This document shows, one piece after another, positions 32,801 to 41,969 of a stretch of 64,000 nt of DNA (position 1 is its first letter; every line of letters begins with the position of its first letter). The position numbers and the translations under genes are program-made. The notes beneath the pieces are model-generated. The model searched no databases. It was not told the DNA's origin and saw only the letters and a list, made by a program, of their open reading frames with translations. Source of the DNA: Streptomyces sp. SID13031 (GTDB lineage Bacteria > Actinomycetota > Actinomycetes > Propionibacteriales > Kribbellaceae); assembly GCF_010548305.1 (NCBI RefSeq), contig NZ_JAAGLV010000017.1, forward strand, positions 124,001 to 188,000. Reading direction: 5' to 3'.

Positions 32801-34126
32801 ATGCGGCCCAGTGCCCGCCAACGCAGTGCCGTCGTGGCCCTCGCCTGCAGCCTCACCCTGCTCGCGACCGCCTGCGGCGGCAGTGACCAGCAGTCCTCCT
32901 CGGAGTCCGGCTCCGGCGACGACGGCCCGAAGATCGAGCTGACGATCGCGACGTTCAACGAGTTCGGCTACGACGACCTGTACCGCGAGTACGAGGCCGC
33001 GCACCCGAACATCAAGATCACGCCGCGCAAGGCCAAGACCGTCGACGAGCACGTCAAGAACCTCGACACGAACCTGGCCGCCGGTTCCGGGCTGGCCGAC
33101 ATCGAGGCCATGGAGGTCAGCTGGATCTACAACTACCTGGCCAAAGCCGACAAGTTCGTCGACCTGCGCGACTACGGCGCGAACGACCTGAGCGGGCGCT
33201 GGCTGGACTGGAAGGTCGCCGGCGCGACCACCAACACCGGCAAGATCATCGGCTACGGCACCGATATCGGTCCCGAGGCGATCTGCTACCGCAAGGACCT
33301 GTTCGCCAAGGCCGGCCTGCCGACCGACCGGGCCAAGGTCGCCGCCCTGTTCCCGGACTGGGACTCGTACTTCGCCACCGGCCGCAAGTTCAAGGAGAAA
33401 CTGCCGAAGTCGGCCTGGTACGACTCCTCGGTACTGACCTGGGAAGCGATGCGCAACCAGCTGATCCAGGCCTACTACAGCAACAACGACCGGTACCTGG
33501 GCGACGACAACGAGTTGCTGAAGTCCACCTGGGACCAGATCATCAAGGGTTCCAAGGACGGCTTGTCGGCGAACCTGCCGGCCTGGAGCGAGTCGTGGAC
33601 GAAGGCCTTCCGCTCCGACGCGTTCGCGACGATCGCGTGCCCGGGCTGGCTGCTCGGCGTGATCCAGGACAACGCGGGCACCTTCGGCAAGGGCAAGTGG
33701 GACGTCGCCGACGTGTTCCCCGGTGGCGGTGGCAACTGGGGCGGTTCGTACCTGACCATCCCGGTCCAGTCGACCCAGCCGGCCGAGGCCGCCAAGCTCG
33801 CTGCCTGGCTGACCGCGCCGGAACAGCAGATCAAGGTCTTCAAGAAGATCGGTTCCTTCCCCTCCACCGTCGACGCCTACGACGCGCCGCAGGTGAAGAG
33901 CCAGGTGAACCAGTACTTCAACAACGCGCCGGTCGGCAAGATCTTCATCGACCGGGCCAAGAACGTCATCCTCAAACAGCACAAAGGCCCGCGCGACGGC
34001 GAGATCAACCAGGTCTTCTCCGACGCGCTGGCCCGGGTCGACGAGGGCAAGCAGAAACCCGACGACGCCTGGCAGCAGGCGCTGCGCGAAGCCGAGAAAG
34101 CCGCCAACACCCGCAAGGGCGGCTAG
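32801..34126 (+). CDS. Sugar ABC transporter substrate-binding lipoprotein
   Basis: 441 residues. The lipoprotein signal MRPSARQRSAVVALACSLTL ends in a LATAC lipobox with lipid attached at Cys26, then a Ser/Gly-rich linker. The mature part is a family 1 carbohydrate-binding protein related to CebE/NgcE-type oligosaccharide binders (TIATFNEFGYDDLYREYEAA, PGGGGNWGGSYLTIPVQS). Extracellular face of the membrane. No permease genes follow, so it must use permeases encoded elsewhere together with a shared MsiK-type ATPase. A LacI operator precedes it and a LacI gene follows. Confidence 0.9.
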   Translation: MRPSARQRSAVVALACSLTLLATACGGSDQQSSSESGSGDDGPKIELTIATFNEFGYDDLYREYEAAHPNIKITPRKAKTVDEHVKNLDTNLAAGSGLADIEAMEVSWIYNYLAKADKFVDLRDYGANDLSGRWLDWKVAGATTNTGKIIGYGTDIGPEAICYRKDLFAKAGLPTDRAKVAALFPDWDSYFATGRKFKEKLPKSAWYDSSVLTWEAMRNQLIQAYYSNNDRYLGDDNELLKSTWDQIIKGSKDGLSANLPAWSESWTKAFRSDAFATIACPGWLLGVIQDNAGTFGKGKWDVADVFPGGGGNWGGSYLTIPVQSTQPAEAAKLAAWLTAPEQQIKVFKKIGSFPSTVDAYDAPQVKSQVNQYFNNAPVGKIFIDRAKNVILKQHKGPRDGEINQVFSDALARVDEGKQKPDDAWQQALREAEKAANTRKGG

Positions 34127-34211
34127 CACCCCTGCGCCGTGTTTCCGGCGGACCGGCCCCGATTGGTACTACGGTGGCAAGGTCAGAGTCAGCCGGGGAG
34201 GTCCGTTGTCT

Positions 34212-35225
34212 ATGCAGGGTCGGGACGGTGGGTCTCCGACGTTGGAGCAGGTGGCTGCGCTGGCAGGAGTCTCGCGCGCGACCGTCTCCCGGGTGGTGAA
34301 CGGATCGCCGAAGGTGCTGCCGGAGACGGTGGCGTCGGTCGAGCGCGCGATCGGTGAGCTCGGCTACGTGCCGAACCGGGCGGCCCGCGCGCTGGTGACG
34401 CGCCGGACGGACTCGGTCGCCCTGGTCGTTCCCGAGCCGGACAGCCGGGTCTTCTCGGACCCGTTTTTCGCCGGTATCCTGCGTGGGATCAGCATGACGC
34501 TCGCGCCGACCTCGTCGCAGCTGGTGCTGCTGATCGAGCCCGCCGCGGGTGACGACCAGCGGCTGCTGCGCTACCTGCGTGGCGGGCACGTGGACGGCGC
34601 GATCATCGTCAGCCACCACGGCCGCGACAACGTGCTGCAGGAGCTCGCCCAGCTGCCGCTGCCGATCGTGTTCAGCGCGCGGCCGCTCGGCGTCGAAGTA
34701 CCGGTCGCGAGCGTCGACGTGGACAACGTGGCCGGCGCGCGGACCGCAGTCGAGTACCTGTTGTCGATCGGGCGCCGCAAGCTCGGTACCGTCGCTGGAC
34801 CGCTCGACATGACGGCCGGCCTCGACCGGCTCACCGGCTATCAGGAAGCCGCGGCGGAAGCGGGGATCGCCGAGGCTGTTGCCTATGGTGACTTCACGAC
34901 CGACGGCGGCGAGAAGGCCACCTTGCGGCTGCTCGAGGAGCACCCGGACCTGGATGGGATCTTCGTCGCCAACGACCTGATGGCGACGGCCACGCTGCGG
35001 GTGTTGTCCCAGCGCGGGAAGCGGGTGCCGGAGGATGTCGCGGTGGTCGGTTTCGACGACTCCGTGGTGGCCACGACGACCACGCCGATGCTGACCACCG
35101 TGCGCCAGCCGGTCGAGAAGCTCGGCGCCCGACTGGCCGAGATCCTGCTCGCCAAACTCGCCGGCGCCGAACTGACCAGCCCAGAGATCTTCGCCACCGA
35201 ACTGATCATCCGCGGCTCCGCCTGA
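34212..35225 (+). CDS. LacI family regulator of the sugar-binding gene
   Basis: About 337 residues. The N-terminal helix-turn-helix TLEQVAALAGVSRATVSRVV and the hinge helix RAARALVTRRTDS are typical, followed by a periplasmic-binding-like effector domain (SVDVDNVAGARTAVEYLLSI, FDDSVVATTTTPMLTTVRQP). A TTG at 34206, only 4 nt from GGGGAGGT, is an alternative start; the ATG at 34212 is 10 nt away. Likely repressor of the gene upstream through the palindrome at 32759-32770, with a di- or oligosaccharide inducer as in CebR. Confidence 0.92.
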   Translation: MQGRDGGSPTLEQVAALAGVSRATVSRVVNGSPKVLPETVASVERAIGELGYVPNRAARALVTRRTDSVALVVPEPDSRVFSDPFFAGILRGISMTLAPTSSQLVLLIEPAAGDDQRLLRYLRGGHVDGAIIVSHHGRDNVLQELAQLPLPIVFSARPLGVEVPVASVDVDNVAGARTAVEYLLSIGRRKLGTVAGPLDMTAGLDRLTGYQEAAAEAGIAEAVAYGDFTTDGGEKATLRLLEEHPDLDGIFVANDLMATATLRVLSQRGKRVPEDVAVVGFDDSVVATTTTPMLTTVRQPVEKLGARLAEILLAKLAGAELTSPEIFATELIIRGSA

Positions 35226-35236
35226 TCGTCAGCCTT

Positions 35237-36070
35237 CTACGGCGGGTCGTTCTGGAACTGGAACTGCACCCTGATCGAGCCGTCCAGCGGGACGACGAGA
35301 GTGGTGTCCGATGCATTCCACTGCTGCGGCACGAGGAACAGCCGGTTCTGCCCGACCACCAGAAGCCGCAACCCTCGGTACCGGTAGGTGAAGGTCTGCC
35401 CGGGGCTCGTCCCCAGCGAGGTCTCCTCGATCCCCGGTGAGCGCAGTTGCAGTCGCTCCTTGGTGTCGAGGATGACCACCGGGAACTGCTTCAGGTTCTC
35501 CGCGTCCGACTTCGCCAGCCCACGGCCGGAGTACTGCGCCGTCGTGGCGGTCGCCCAGAACGCGCAGGTCGTCGTCAGGACCGCGAGTAGTCCGAGCAGC
35601 ACGTACTGCGGTTTGAGGCCGGCCGCTTTGCGATCGAAGTACGAGAGATAGCCGAGCGCCGCCGCTGCCAGGCCGATCACGAGTGGGACGACGAGCGCGT
35701 AGTACGGGAGATCGCCCAGCAGGGGGTAGCCGATCAGCGCGAGGACGCCGAGGAGGAGCAGCACGATCACGACGATCTTGGCGCGGCGGATCGTCGTCGG
35801 GGCCGGCTGGATCGCGTTGTGCAGCAGGAGTCCGGCGACGGCGAGCAGGGTGATGCCGAGCAGCGGGACGAGTAGTGGTTGTGGACTGCGCATCACGTAG
35901 TCCTGCGTGCTCAGGCCGATCGTGTCGACGTCGATCCCGAAGTACTCGTACTGCGACCGCGCCGACACGTAGCCGAAGTAGAACAACAACCCGCTGATCA
36001 GCGTGACGGGCGCGATGATCCGAGTCGCGAAGGTGACCCAGCGTTCGAGCTGGGCCTGCTCGTCAGCCAC
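35237..36070 (-). CDS. Unknown membrane protein with soluble C-terminal domain
   Basis: 277 residues from a GTG at 36070 that overlaps the end of the upstream lipoprotein gene by 8 nt, which supports this start. Five predicted transmembrane helices lie in residues 15-180 (IIAPVTLISGLLFYFGYVSA, LLVPLLGITLLAVAGLLL, IVVIVLLLLGVLALIGYPLL). A roughly 95-residue soluble domain follows (FPVVILDTKERLQLRSPGIE, YRYRGLRLLVVGQNRLFLVP). No recognised family. Probably forms a unit with the coupled lipoprotein at the cell surface. Confidence 0.75.
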   Translation of the reverse strand: MADEQAQLERWVTFATRIIAPVTLISGLLFYFGYVSARSQYEYFGIDVDTIGLSTQDYVMRSPQPLLVPLLGITLLAVAGLLLHNAIQPAPTTIRRAKIVVIVLLLLGVLALIGYPLLGDLPYYALVVPLVIGLAAAALGYLSYFDRKAAGLKPQYVLLGLLAVLTTTCAFWATATTAQYSGRGLAKSDAENLKQFPVVILDTKERLQLRSPGIEETSLGTSPGQTFTYRYRGLRLLVVGQNRLFLVPQQWNASDTTLVVPLDGSIRVQFQFQNDPP

Positions 36071-36656
36071 TCGGAGGACCCGGGCTGAAGGAGATCTGAC
36101 TGCCCGGTACGTCGCCCTGCAAGGACTGGCAGTCCGCCTCGGTCGCACACTCGGCGGAGACCGACAGGATCAGGCTCACCTCATCGCCGTCGGCGAGCTG
36201 CTTCACCCCGACGTAGCAGGGCTTGAAACTGCTCGCCTGCCAGCTGATGTCGGGGGCGCAGGGTGGGGCTTTGGCACCGCAGCCGGTCTGGTCCAGTTCG
36301 AAGACACCACCCGGTTCGAGATGCGGCGAGCCGAGCTGGATCGTCGTACCGGCGGGGATCGGGTTGCGGCCGAGCCAGTTCACCTCGGCGCACTGGTAGC
36401 CCTCCTGGGTGGGCTCCACGTTGCCACCGATCGGCGCCGACGCGATCTCGATCGACGGTTTCTGCTGCGTGGGCTGGGTCGACTCCGGGTCGGTCGGCTC
36501 CACCGGCGGCTCACTGGGCTGGCTCGCCGACGGACTGTCCGAGGGGTCGAAGGTGATCGGGTCGTCGGTCGAATCGCTGCCACCACAGCCGATCAACACC
36601 GGCAGCAGTGCGATCCCCGCCAGCGAACGCCAAAGAGTCACCGCGACCACCCCCAT
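36063..36656 (-). CDS. Putative lipoprotein of unknown function
   Basis: 197 residues. The N-terminal hydrophobic stretch ends in a LIGC lipobox (Cys24), followed by a 45-residue Ser/Pro/Thr-rich linker and a compact C-terminal domain with six cysteines (QCAEV, TGCGAKAPPCAPD, KPCYVG, AECATEADC) that could form disulfides outside the cell. Translationally coupled to the membrane gene downstream. I recognise no family. The start could also be a GTG a few codons later. Confidence 0.72.
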   Translation of the reverse strand: MGVVAVTLWRSLAGIALLPVLIGCGGSDSTDDPITFDPSDSPSASQPSEPPVEPTDPESTQPTQQKPSIEIASAPIGGNVEPTQEGYQCAEVNWLGRNPIPAGTTIQLGSPHLEPGGVFELDQTGCGAKAPPCAPDISWQASSFKPCYVGVKQLADGDEVSLILSVSAECATEADCQSLQGDVPGSQISFSPGPPSG

Positions 36657-36772
36657 AGTCGACCCAGTGTCAGCATGCGCGTTCAGGCAGTCCGCGACAA
36701 CAGTTCGTGATCCCCGCTCTGGGAAAGTTCGTCACGGACGTGGTATCTCTACCAACAGACAAGGGGGGATCC

Positions 36773-39367
36773 ATGTCCGATCATGAGATCCGGATCGCGT
36801 TGGTTCTCAATGGGGGAGTCAGCCTGGCGGTCTGGATGGGTGGGGTCACGCACGAGCTGGACCTGATCCGGCGCGCGTCCGGTGCGGCCGGGGCGCCGAA
36901 GGCCCAGTCGTACGACGAAGAGCTCGCGACTCGGTGGCGTGAGCTCTGCCGGCGCGGCGGTGAGCGAAGACGCGTCGTGGTCGACGTCATCGCCGGTACC
37001 AGCGCGGGCGGGCTGAACGGGTCGCTGCTCGCGACGGCGATCTCGCACGGCTCGACCCTCGATCCCGATGGGTCCGACGACGAGAAGGGTCCTTGGCTGC
37101 GGCAGCGCTGGGTCGGGTTGGGGTCGCTCGAGGTGGGCAAGCTGGTGCCTGCCTTCGGGGTCGCGTCGACGTCGGTGCTGGACGGGAAGTACTTCCTCAA
37201 GGAGTTGAAGAGCCTGCTCGATGGGGTGGCGAAGGCCGGCAAGACGTCGGCCGCCGAGCCGGTGACTTTGTTCGTCACGGCGTCCGGGCTCGGGGTGCAG
37301 CAGTTCGAGGCGAAGGATGCGGCCGGGCAGGAGTTCGTCGTACCGGATCATCGGTACCTGTTCTGTTTCACGAGCGAGAAGGCGGCCGTTTACGACGGCA
37401 AGGAACGGGCCTTCTCGGTGAGCGCGAAGAACGGGTTGCGGGACACGGATCTGCTCGCCCGGGCGGCACGCGCGTCGGCGTCCTTCCCAGCCGCTTTCGG
37501 TCCGGTGCTGGAGACGCCGAAGATGGCTGCTTCACCGCCGCGTGTCCTGCCTGCTCAGGCCGAGTCGGGGGCGTGGCTGGTCGACGGTGGTGTGCTCGAC
37601 AACGCGCCGTTCGGGCCGGTACTGGATGTGGTCGCCCGGCGGCCGGTCACCGGACGGGCGAGCCGCTACGTCCTGTACGTCGTACCGTCGGCTGGAATCG
37701 GGACAGCCGCCGAGACGCGGTTGACCGATGCGAACGAGCCGAACTGGCGGGTGGCGGCGATGTCGGCGGTGAAGTACCCGCGGGAGGTGGATTTCCGGTC
37801 CGACGTGGAGCAGCTCGAACGGCTGCTACTCGAGGCCGACGCGTCCTGGTCGGACTCGCAGCGGCTCTTCGATCGTTGCGTGGAGCAACAAGTTGAGCGG
37901 GATCGGTTGCGGCAGGCGGCCGGGTTGCTGCAGCCGGCGTACGCGCGTGGTCGTGCTGCGGGTGGCGTCTGGGAGGCCGTCACGATCGCGACGCACGATC
38001 AGTCGACCGTGCTGGATGCCGCCACCGCTTTGTCGGAGGCGCAGATCGACGACATCCTCGGCACTGAGCACCCGTGGGTGCCGGATCCTGACGGCACGGT
38101 TGCGCCGTTGACACGCGACGCGGCCGGAAACCCCTGCTGGGCTTGGGGGACGGGCGCGGCCGAGCGGGTCGTACGGCTGGTGCTGCGGTCGCTGCGGACC
38201 AAGATCGACAGCGCTGCTCGCGAGCAACGGGCCGACCTGGAGCGGCGGTTGAAGGCGACCAGCGACAGTCTGCAGAAGGTGCTGGCCGTCCGGGACGCGT
38301 TGTCCGACGAACTTGCCGAAGCGGATCTGGATCTGCAGCCGGCCGGGGGAGCGGAGGCTGTCGCGGTCGGGCTGAACGACATCTTCGAGGCGTTGCAGGT
38401 GCAGCGGGCGTTGGGTGAGGAGTTCGCGACGCTGATCGCCGTCGTCGGTTCTGACGTGGTCGAGACCGCTTTGGAGGTCGAGATCGTCTCGCGGTGCACG
38501 TCGGCACGGACGCCGCAGCAGCGGAGTGCGCCTTTCCAGTTCCTGCGGCTCGGGCCGGACATCCCGCTCACCTTGCTCGACGCGTTGCCGGCCGGGTCCA
38601 TCGCGAACGATCTCAAGGAACGGATCCTGTACGGCTCGCAGGTCGGTCACTTCGGTGCTTTCGGGGCGGCGGACTGGCGGCGCTGGGACTGGTTGATGGG
38701 CCGGTTGCATTGCGTCGCGCATCTCGGGGCGATGCTGGGCGCCGACCCGGACTGGATCCGCGAGACCCAGCGGCTCGTGCTGGAGGCGGAGGACTGGTCG
38801 CTGGACGACGTCGCCGAACGGGTTCAGCGACTGGCCAAGGACTTCCCGGTCGACGCCGGGCTGGCCGCGCTCACGACGATGCGCAACGAGCTCAACACCA
38901 GCCAGGAAGGCATCGAGACGACCAGGGGGCTGGTCGATCGGATGGTCGAGGTGTCGGGCGGGTTGAGCCCGGCGGTCGGGCACTGGGTCAAGGCGATGGC
39001 CGGACGGAAGTACAAGCCGGACACGTGGTTGCTGCAGGTGGCGCGGTGGTTCACGGAGCCGGCGCGGTTCAGCCTGTGGCATCGGCTGGTGAAGAACGCT
39101 GACCTGACGCCGGCCAAGCGGCCGTTGATCTTCCAGCGGTGGTTGCCGGCGGCCTTGCTCGGGGCGGCTGTGGTGTTGCTGGTGGCAGCCGGGGTGGTCG
39201 ATCTGGCTGCTGTCCGGATCATTGCCGCGGTGCTCGCTGGGGTGTTGCTGACCGTTGGGTTAGCAGTCTTCGTCGGGGCGTTGTTCATCCGGCGTCTTCG
39301 GCGCCGGATCCGTGGGGCGATCGAGGAACGGGTGCCGGCGATCAGTCCTGCGTCACGAAGTCGATGA
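36773..39367 (+). CDS. Large patatin-like phospholipase with C-terminal membrane anchor
   Basis: 864 residues. The patatin catalytic dyad is clear: NGGVSLAVWMGG (oxyanion loop), VIAGTSAGG with nucleophile Ser77, and DGGVLDNAPF with Asp near residue 269. The middle 400 residues are helical and fit the long patatin-related protein family (TIGR03607). Two hydrophobic helices close the protein (AALLGAAVVLLVAAGVVDLA, IIAAVLAGVLLTVGLAVFVG), so it should sit on the inner membrane. The ATG has AAGGGGGG 6 nt upstream. Acyl hydrolase activity is expected; the lipid target is unknown. Its stop overlaps the convergent DUF3097 gene by 26 nt. Confidence 0.9.
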   Translation: MSDHEIRIALVLNGGVSLAVWMGGVTHELDLIRRASGAAGAPKAQSYDEELATRWRELCRRGGERRRVVVDVIAGTSAGGLNGSLLATAISHGSTLDPDGSDDEKGPWLRQRWVGLGSLEVGKLVPAFGVASTSVLDGKYFLKELKSLLDGVAKAGKTSAAEPVTLFVTASGLGVQQFEAKDAAGQEFVVPDHRYLFCFTSEKAAVYDGKERAFSVSAKNGLRDTDLLARAARASASFPAAFGPVLETPKMAASPPRVLPAQAESGAWLVDGGVLDNAPFGPVLDVVARRPVTGRASRYVLYVVPSAGIGTAAETRLTDANEPNWRVAAMSAVKYPREVDFRSDVEQLERLLLEADASWSDSQRLFDRCVEQQVERDRLRQAAGLLQPAYARGRAAGGVWEAVTIATHDQSTVLDAATALSEAQIDDILGTEHPWVPDPDGTVAPLTRDAAGNPCWAWGTGAAERVVRLVLRSLRTKIDSAAREQRADLERRLKATSDSLQKVLAVRDALSDELAEADLDLQPAGGAEAVAVGLNDIFEALQVQRALGEEFATLIAVVGSDVVETALEVEIVSRCTSARTPQQRSAPFQFLRLGPDIPLTLLDALPAGSIANDLKERILYGSQVGHFGAFGAADWRRWDWLMGRLHCVAHLGAMLGADPDWIRETQRLVLEAEDWSLDDVAERVQRLAKDFPVDAGLAALTTMRNELNTSQEGIETTRGLVDRMVEVSGGLSPAVGHWVKAMAGRKYKPDTWLLQVARWFTEPARFSLWHRLVKNADLTPAKRPLIFQRWLPAALLGAAVVLLVAAGVVDLAAVRIIAAVLAGVLLTVGLAVFVGALFIRRLRRRIRGAIEERVPAISPASRSR

Positions 39368-40166
39368 GCTCCTCGACCCGGCCGAGCAGCTCGGGCTCGA
39401 GGTCGGCGAAGCTGCGGACCTTGGAGAGGATGTGCTTCCAGGCGGCGGCGACATCGGCCTGGTCGGTGGCCGGCCAGCCGAACGTCTCCAGCACGCCCTT
39501 CTTCCATTCCTGACCGTGCGGGATCTTCGGCCAGGCCGCGATGCCGACCGACGACGGCTTGATCGCTTCCCAGATGTCGATGTACGGGTGGCCGACGACG
39601 AGCACGTCCCGGTTGTTGATCTCGGCGGCGATCCTGGACTCCTTCGAGCCTTCGACCAGGTGGTCGACGAGCACGCCGAGCCGCCGGCCGGGACCGGGCC
39701 GGAAACGACTGACGATCGCCGGCAGGTCGTCGATGCCCTCCATGTACTCGACGACGACGCTCTCGATCCGCAGGTCGTCACCCCAGACCCGCTCGACCAG
39801 CTCGGCGTCGTGCCTGCCTTCGACGTAGATCCGGCTGGCGCGGGCGACCTTGGCGCGCACGTTGGAGACGGCGACCGACCCGGATGCCGTGTGCGTCTTC
39901 TTGGCCGGCCCGGCCTTCTTCGGGGCGACCAGGTTGACCGGCTTGCCGTCGACCCAGAACCCGGGCCCGAGCGGATACGTCTTGATCTTCCCGAACCGGT
40001 CCTCGAGATCGACCACCCCGTGCTCCCACCGCACCACGGCCCCGACATACCCGGAACTGGGCTCCTCGACCACGAGCCCCTTCTCGATCACCAGATCGAC
40101 GGTCCGCCCGTTCTTGGGCTTACGCCAGTCACTCGACAACACATCTTTCCCATACCGATCAGCCAC
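39342..40166 (-). CDS. DUF3097 family protein
   Basis: 274 residues. MADRYGKDVLSSDWRKPK and VYVEGRHDAELVE-like RIYVEGRHDAELVERVWGDD are characteristic of this conserved actinobacterial family; the second motif resembles a TOPRIM/RNase M5-type acidic site (EGRHDAEL), which suggests nucleic-acid processing, but no activity is established to my knowledge. In Streptomyces relatives it lies close to hemW and hrcA, so it is a remnant of the ancestral neighbourhood here. Confidence 0.88.
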   Translation of the reverse strand: MADRYGKDVLSSDWRKPKNGRTVDLVIEKGLVVEEPSSGYVGAVVRWEHGVVDLEDRFGKIKTYPLGPGFWVDGKPVNLVAPKKAGPAKKTHTASGSVAVSNVRAKVARASRIYVEGRHDAELVERVWGDDLRIESVVVEYMEGIDDLPAIVSRFRPGPGRRLGVLVDHLVEGSKESRIAAEINNRDVLVVGHPYIDIWEAIKPSSVGIAAWPKIPHGQEWKKGVLETFGWPATDQADVAAAWKHILSKVRSFADLEPELLGRVEELIDFVTQD

Positions 40167-40205
40167 CGCTCAACCGTAATCGCTCAACGCCGCCTTCCTC
40201 GTCAA

Positions 40206-40286
40206 CCACACACCCCGCCCGCCCACCCACCCGGCCCACGCCCAACGCGGGGGCAACCAGCATCTGACGACGACCTTGGTGTGTGG
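40206..40286. repeat. Long-range inverted repeat in the gap after the FAAL gene
   Basis: CCACACACC (40206-40214) and GGTGTGTGG (40278-40286) are perfect 9-bp arms 63 nt apart in a strongly C-rich then G-rich gap. It may mark a degraded repeat or a terminator for genes on both sides. Confidence 0.4.
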
Positions 40287-40328
40287 TGGGGGTGCGGCGA
40301 AGTGGGGCGGGCGCGGGGAGTGCTTTGG

Positions 40329-41969
40329 TCAGTGGGTTTCGAGGTACCAGGTGCGGGTGGGGTGGCGGGCCAGTTTGCCGCTGGTGGTTCGGTGGATTGT
40401 GCCTGGGCGGGTGAGGAGGACTTCGTGGACGCGGAGGTCGTGGTGGCGTTTGACGGCCGCCCGGATGGTGTCCGTCGGGTCGTCGGGGGTGGTGTGTTCG
40501 ACGACGACGATCAGGCGTTCGGTGCTGGTCGAGGGGATTGAGAAGGCGGCTACCCGGCCGGGTCTGAGCGTGGGGTGGGTTTGGTGGATGGTGGCTTCGA
40601 TGTCCTGGGGGTGGTGGTTGCGGCCGTCGATGATGATCAGGTCTTTGAGGCGGCCGGTGAGGTAGAGCTCGCCGTCGTACAGGGCGCCCAGGTCGCCGGT
40701 ACGAAGCCAGGGGCCGGTGCCGTCGGTGAGGGTGGCGCCGAAGGTCTCCGCCGTGCGGGCCGGGTCCGACCAGTAGCCGCGGGTGACGTTGGGGCCGGCG
40801 ATGCAGATTTCGCCGATCCGGCCTGGTGGCAGCGGGGCGCCGGCTGGGTCGGCGATCACCAGGGTCTGCCCGCGGGGCGGCCCACAGGAGACGAGCTCGG
40901 TGGCCGGGCCGTCAGCGGGACCTTGGGCGCCGGTGGTCCGGGCGTCAGCTGGACGTAGTACGCCGGTGGTGAGGGCATGACGGTCGAAGGGGGTGATCGT
41001 GGGAGGGATGTCGATGAGTGCGCTGGTCACGAAGACGACGGCTTCGGCGAGACCGTACGCCGGGACGTGGGTGGCTGGGGCCAGTCCGCACGGGCTGAAG
41101 GCGTTGGCGAAGGCTGTGATCGTTGCCGGGCGGACTGGTTCGGCGCCGTTGAGGAACGCCTTGAAGCGGCTCAGGTCGAGGTCCGCCCTGGCGGCGTCCG
41201 GGATTCGCTGGACGCAGTAGTCGTAGGCGAAGTCGGGGCCTGCGGTGTAGACGTCCAGCGAGCCGTCGTCCAGCGAGAACCAGCGCGCCGGACGCATCAG
41301 GAACGCCACCGGATCGGTGAACGCCGACTGGTCGCCATGCAGGATCGGTACGCCGAAACCGAGGATCAGCCCCATGTCGTGGAACAGCGGCAGCCAGCTG
41401 ACCGTCATCGAGCGGCCTGGGCGGAACGCGAACGCGTCGATCAATTGGCTGACGTTCGCGACCAGGTTGTGGTGTGACACCATCACGCCGGCCGGCGATC
41501 CGGTCGAGCCTGAGGTGTACTGCAGATACGCGAGGTCGTCCGGATCGATCGGCTCCAGTTGCCAGTCGGCCGGGTCGAGCTGGTCGACGGCGATCACTGG
41601 GAGGCCGAGTCCGTCGAGAGCGGCCGCGGTGGTGAGCGCGCAGACCGGCGAACTGTCGGCCAGTGCGCTGTCGAGCCGTGCGCGGTGGCCGGGCAGATCG
41701 GGTGGGAACAGCGGGACCGCGATCGTGCGCGCATAGCAGGACCCGAGGAGTGCGACGAGGTAGTCCAGGCCCTGCGGAGCGAGGATCGCGACCCGATCGC
41801 CTGGCTCGGCCTGCTCCCGGATCGCCGCCGCGGTGGCCCGGGCACGGGCGTCGACCTGACCCCAGGTGAGCGTGGTCCGCGAGTCCGCCCGGTGGTCGAC
41901 GTACGTGTAGGCGGGCTGGTCGGGTTTCTCCTTCGCCCAGCGGGTGGCGAGATCGACGATGGTGGTCAT
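40329..41969 (-). CDS. Fatty acyl-AMP ligase (FAAL)
   Basis: 546 residues. Adenylate-forming motifs YLQYTSGSTGSPAGVMVSH, WLPLFHDMGLILG, YGLAEAVVFVTS, WLRTGDLGAL and GRLKDLIIIDGRNHHPQDIE match FAAL proteins such as FadD32, which activate fatty acids as adenylates and hand them to an acyl carrier protein instead of CoA. ATGA overlap with the upstream gene, whose first domain is an ACP, gives the obvious partner. The longer TTG start at 41981 is unlikely. Together they look like a minimal lipid-loading module, yet no elongating PKS or NRPS is nearby. Confidence 0.9.
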   Translation of the reverse strand: MTTIVDLATRWAKEKPDQPAYTYVDHRADSRTTLTWGQVDARARATAAAIREQAEPGDRVAILAPQGLDYLVALLGSCYARTIAVPLFPPDLPGHRARLDSALADSSPVCALTTAAALDGLGLPVIAVDQLDPADWQLEPIDPDDLAYLQYTSGSTGSPAGVMVSHHNLVANVSQLIDAFAFRPGRSMTVSWLPLFHDMGLILGFGVPILHGDQSAFTDPVAFLMRPARWFSLDDGSLDVYTAGPDFAYDYCVQRIPDAARADLDLSRFKAFLNGAEPVRPATITAFANAFSPCGLAPATHVPAYGLAEAVVFVTSALIDIPPTITPFDRHALTTGVLRPADARTTGAQGPADGPATELVSCGPPRGQTLVIADPAGAPLPPGRIGEICIAGPNVTRGYWSDPARTAETFGATLTDGTGPWLRTGDLGALYDGELYLTGRLKDLIIIDGRNHHPQDIEATIHQTHPTLRPGRVAAFSIPSTSTERLIVVVEHTTPDDPTDTIRAAVKRHHDLRVHEVLLTRPGTIHRTTSGKLARHPTRTWYLETH

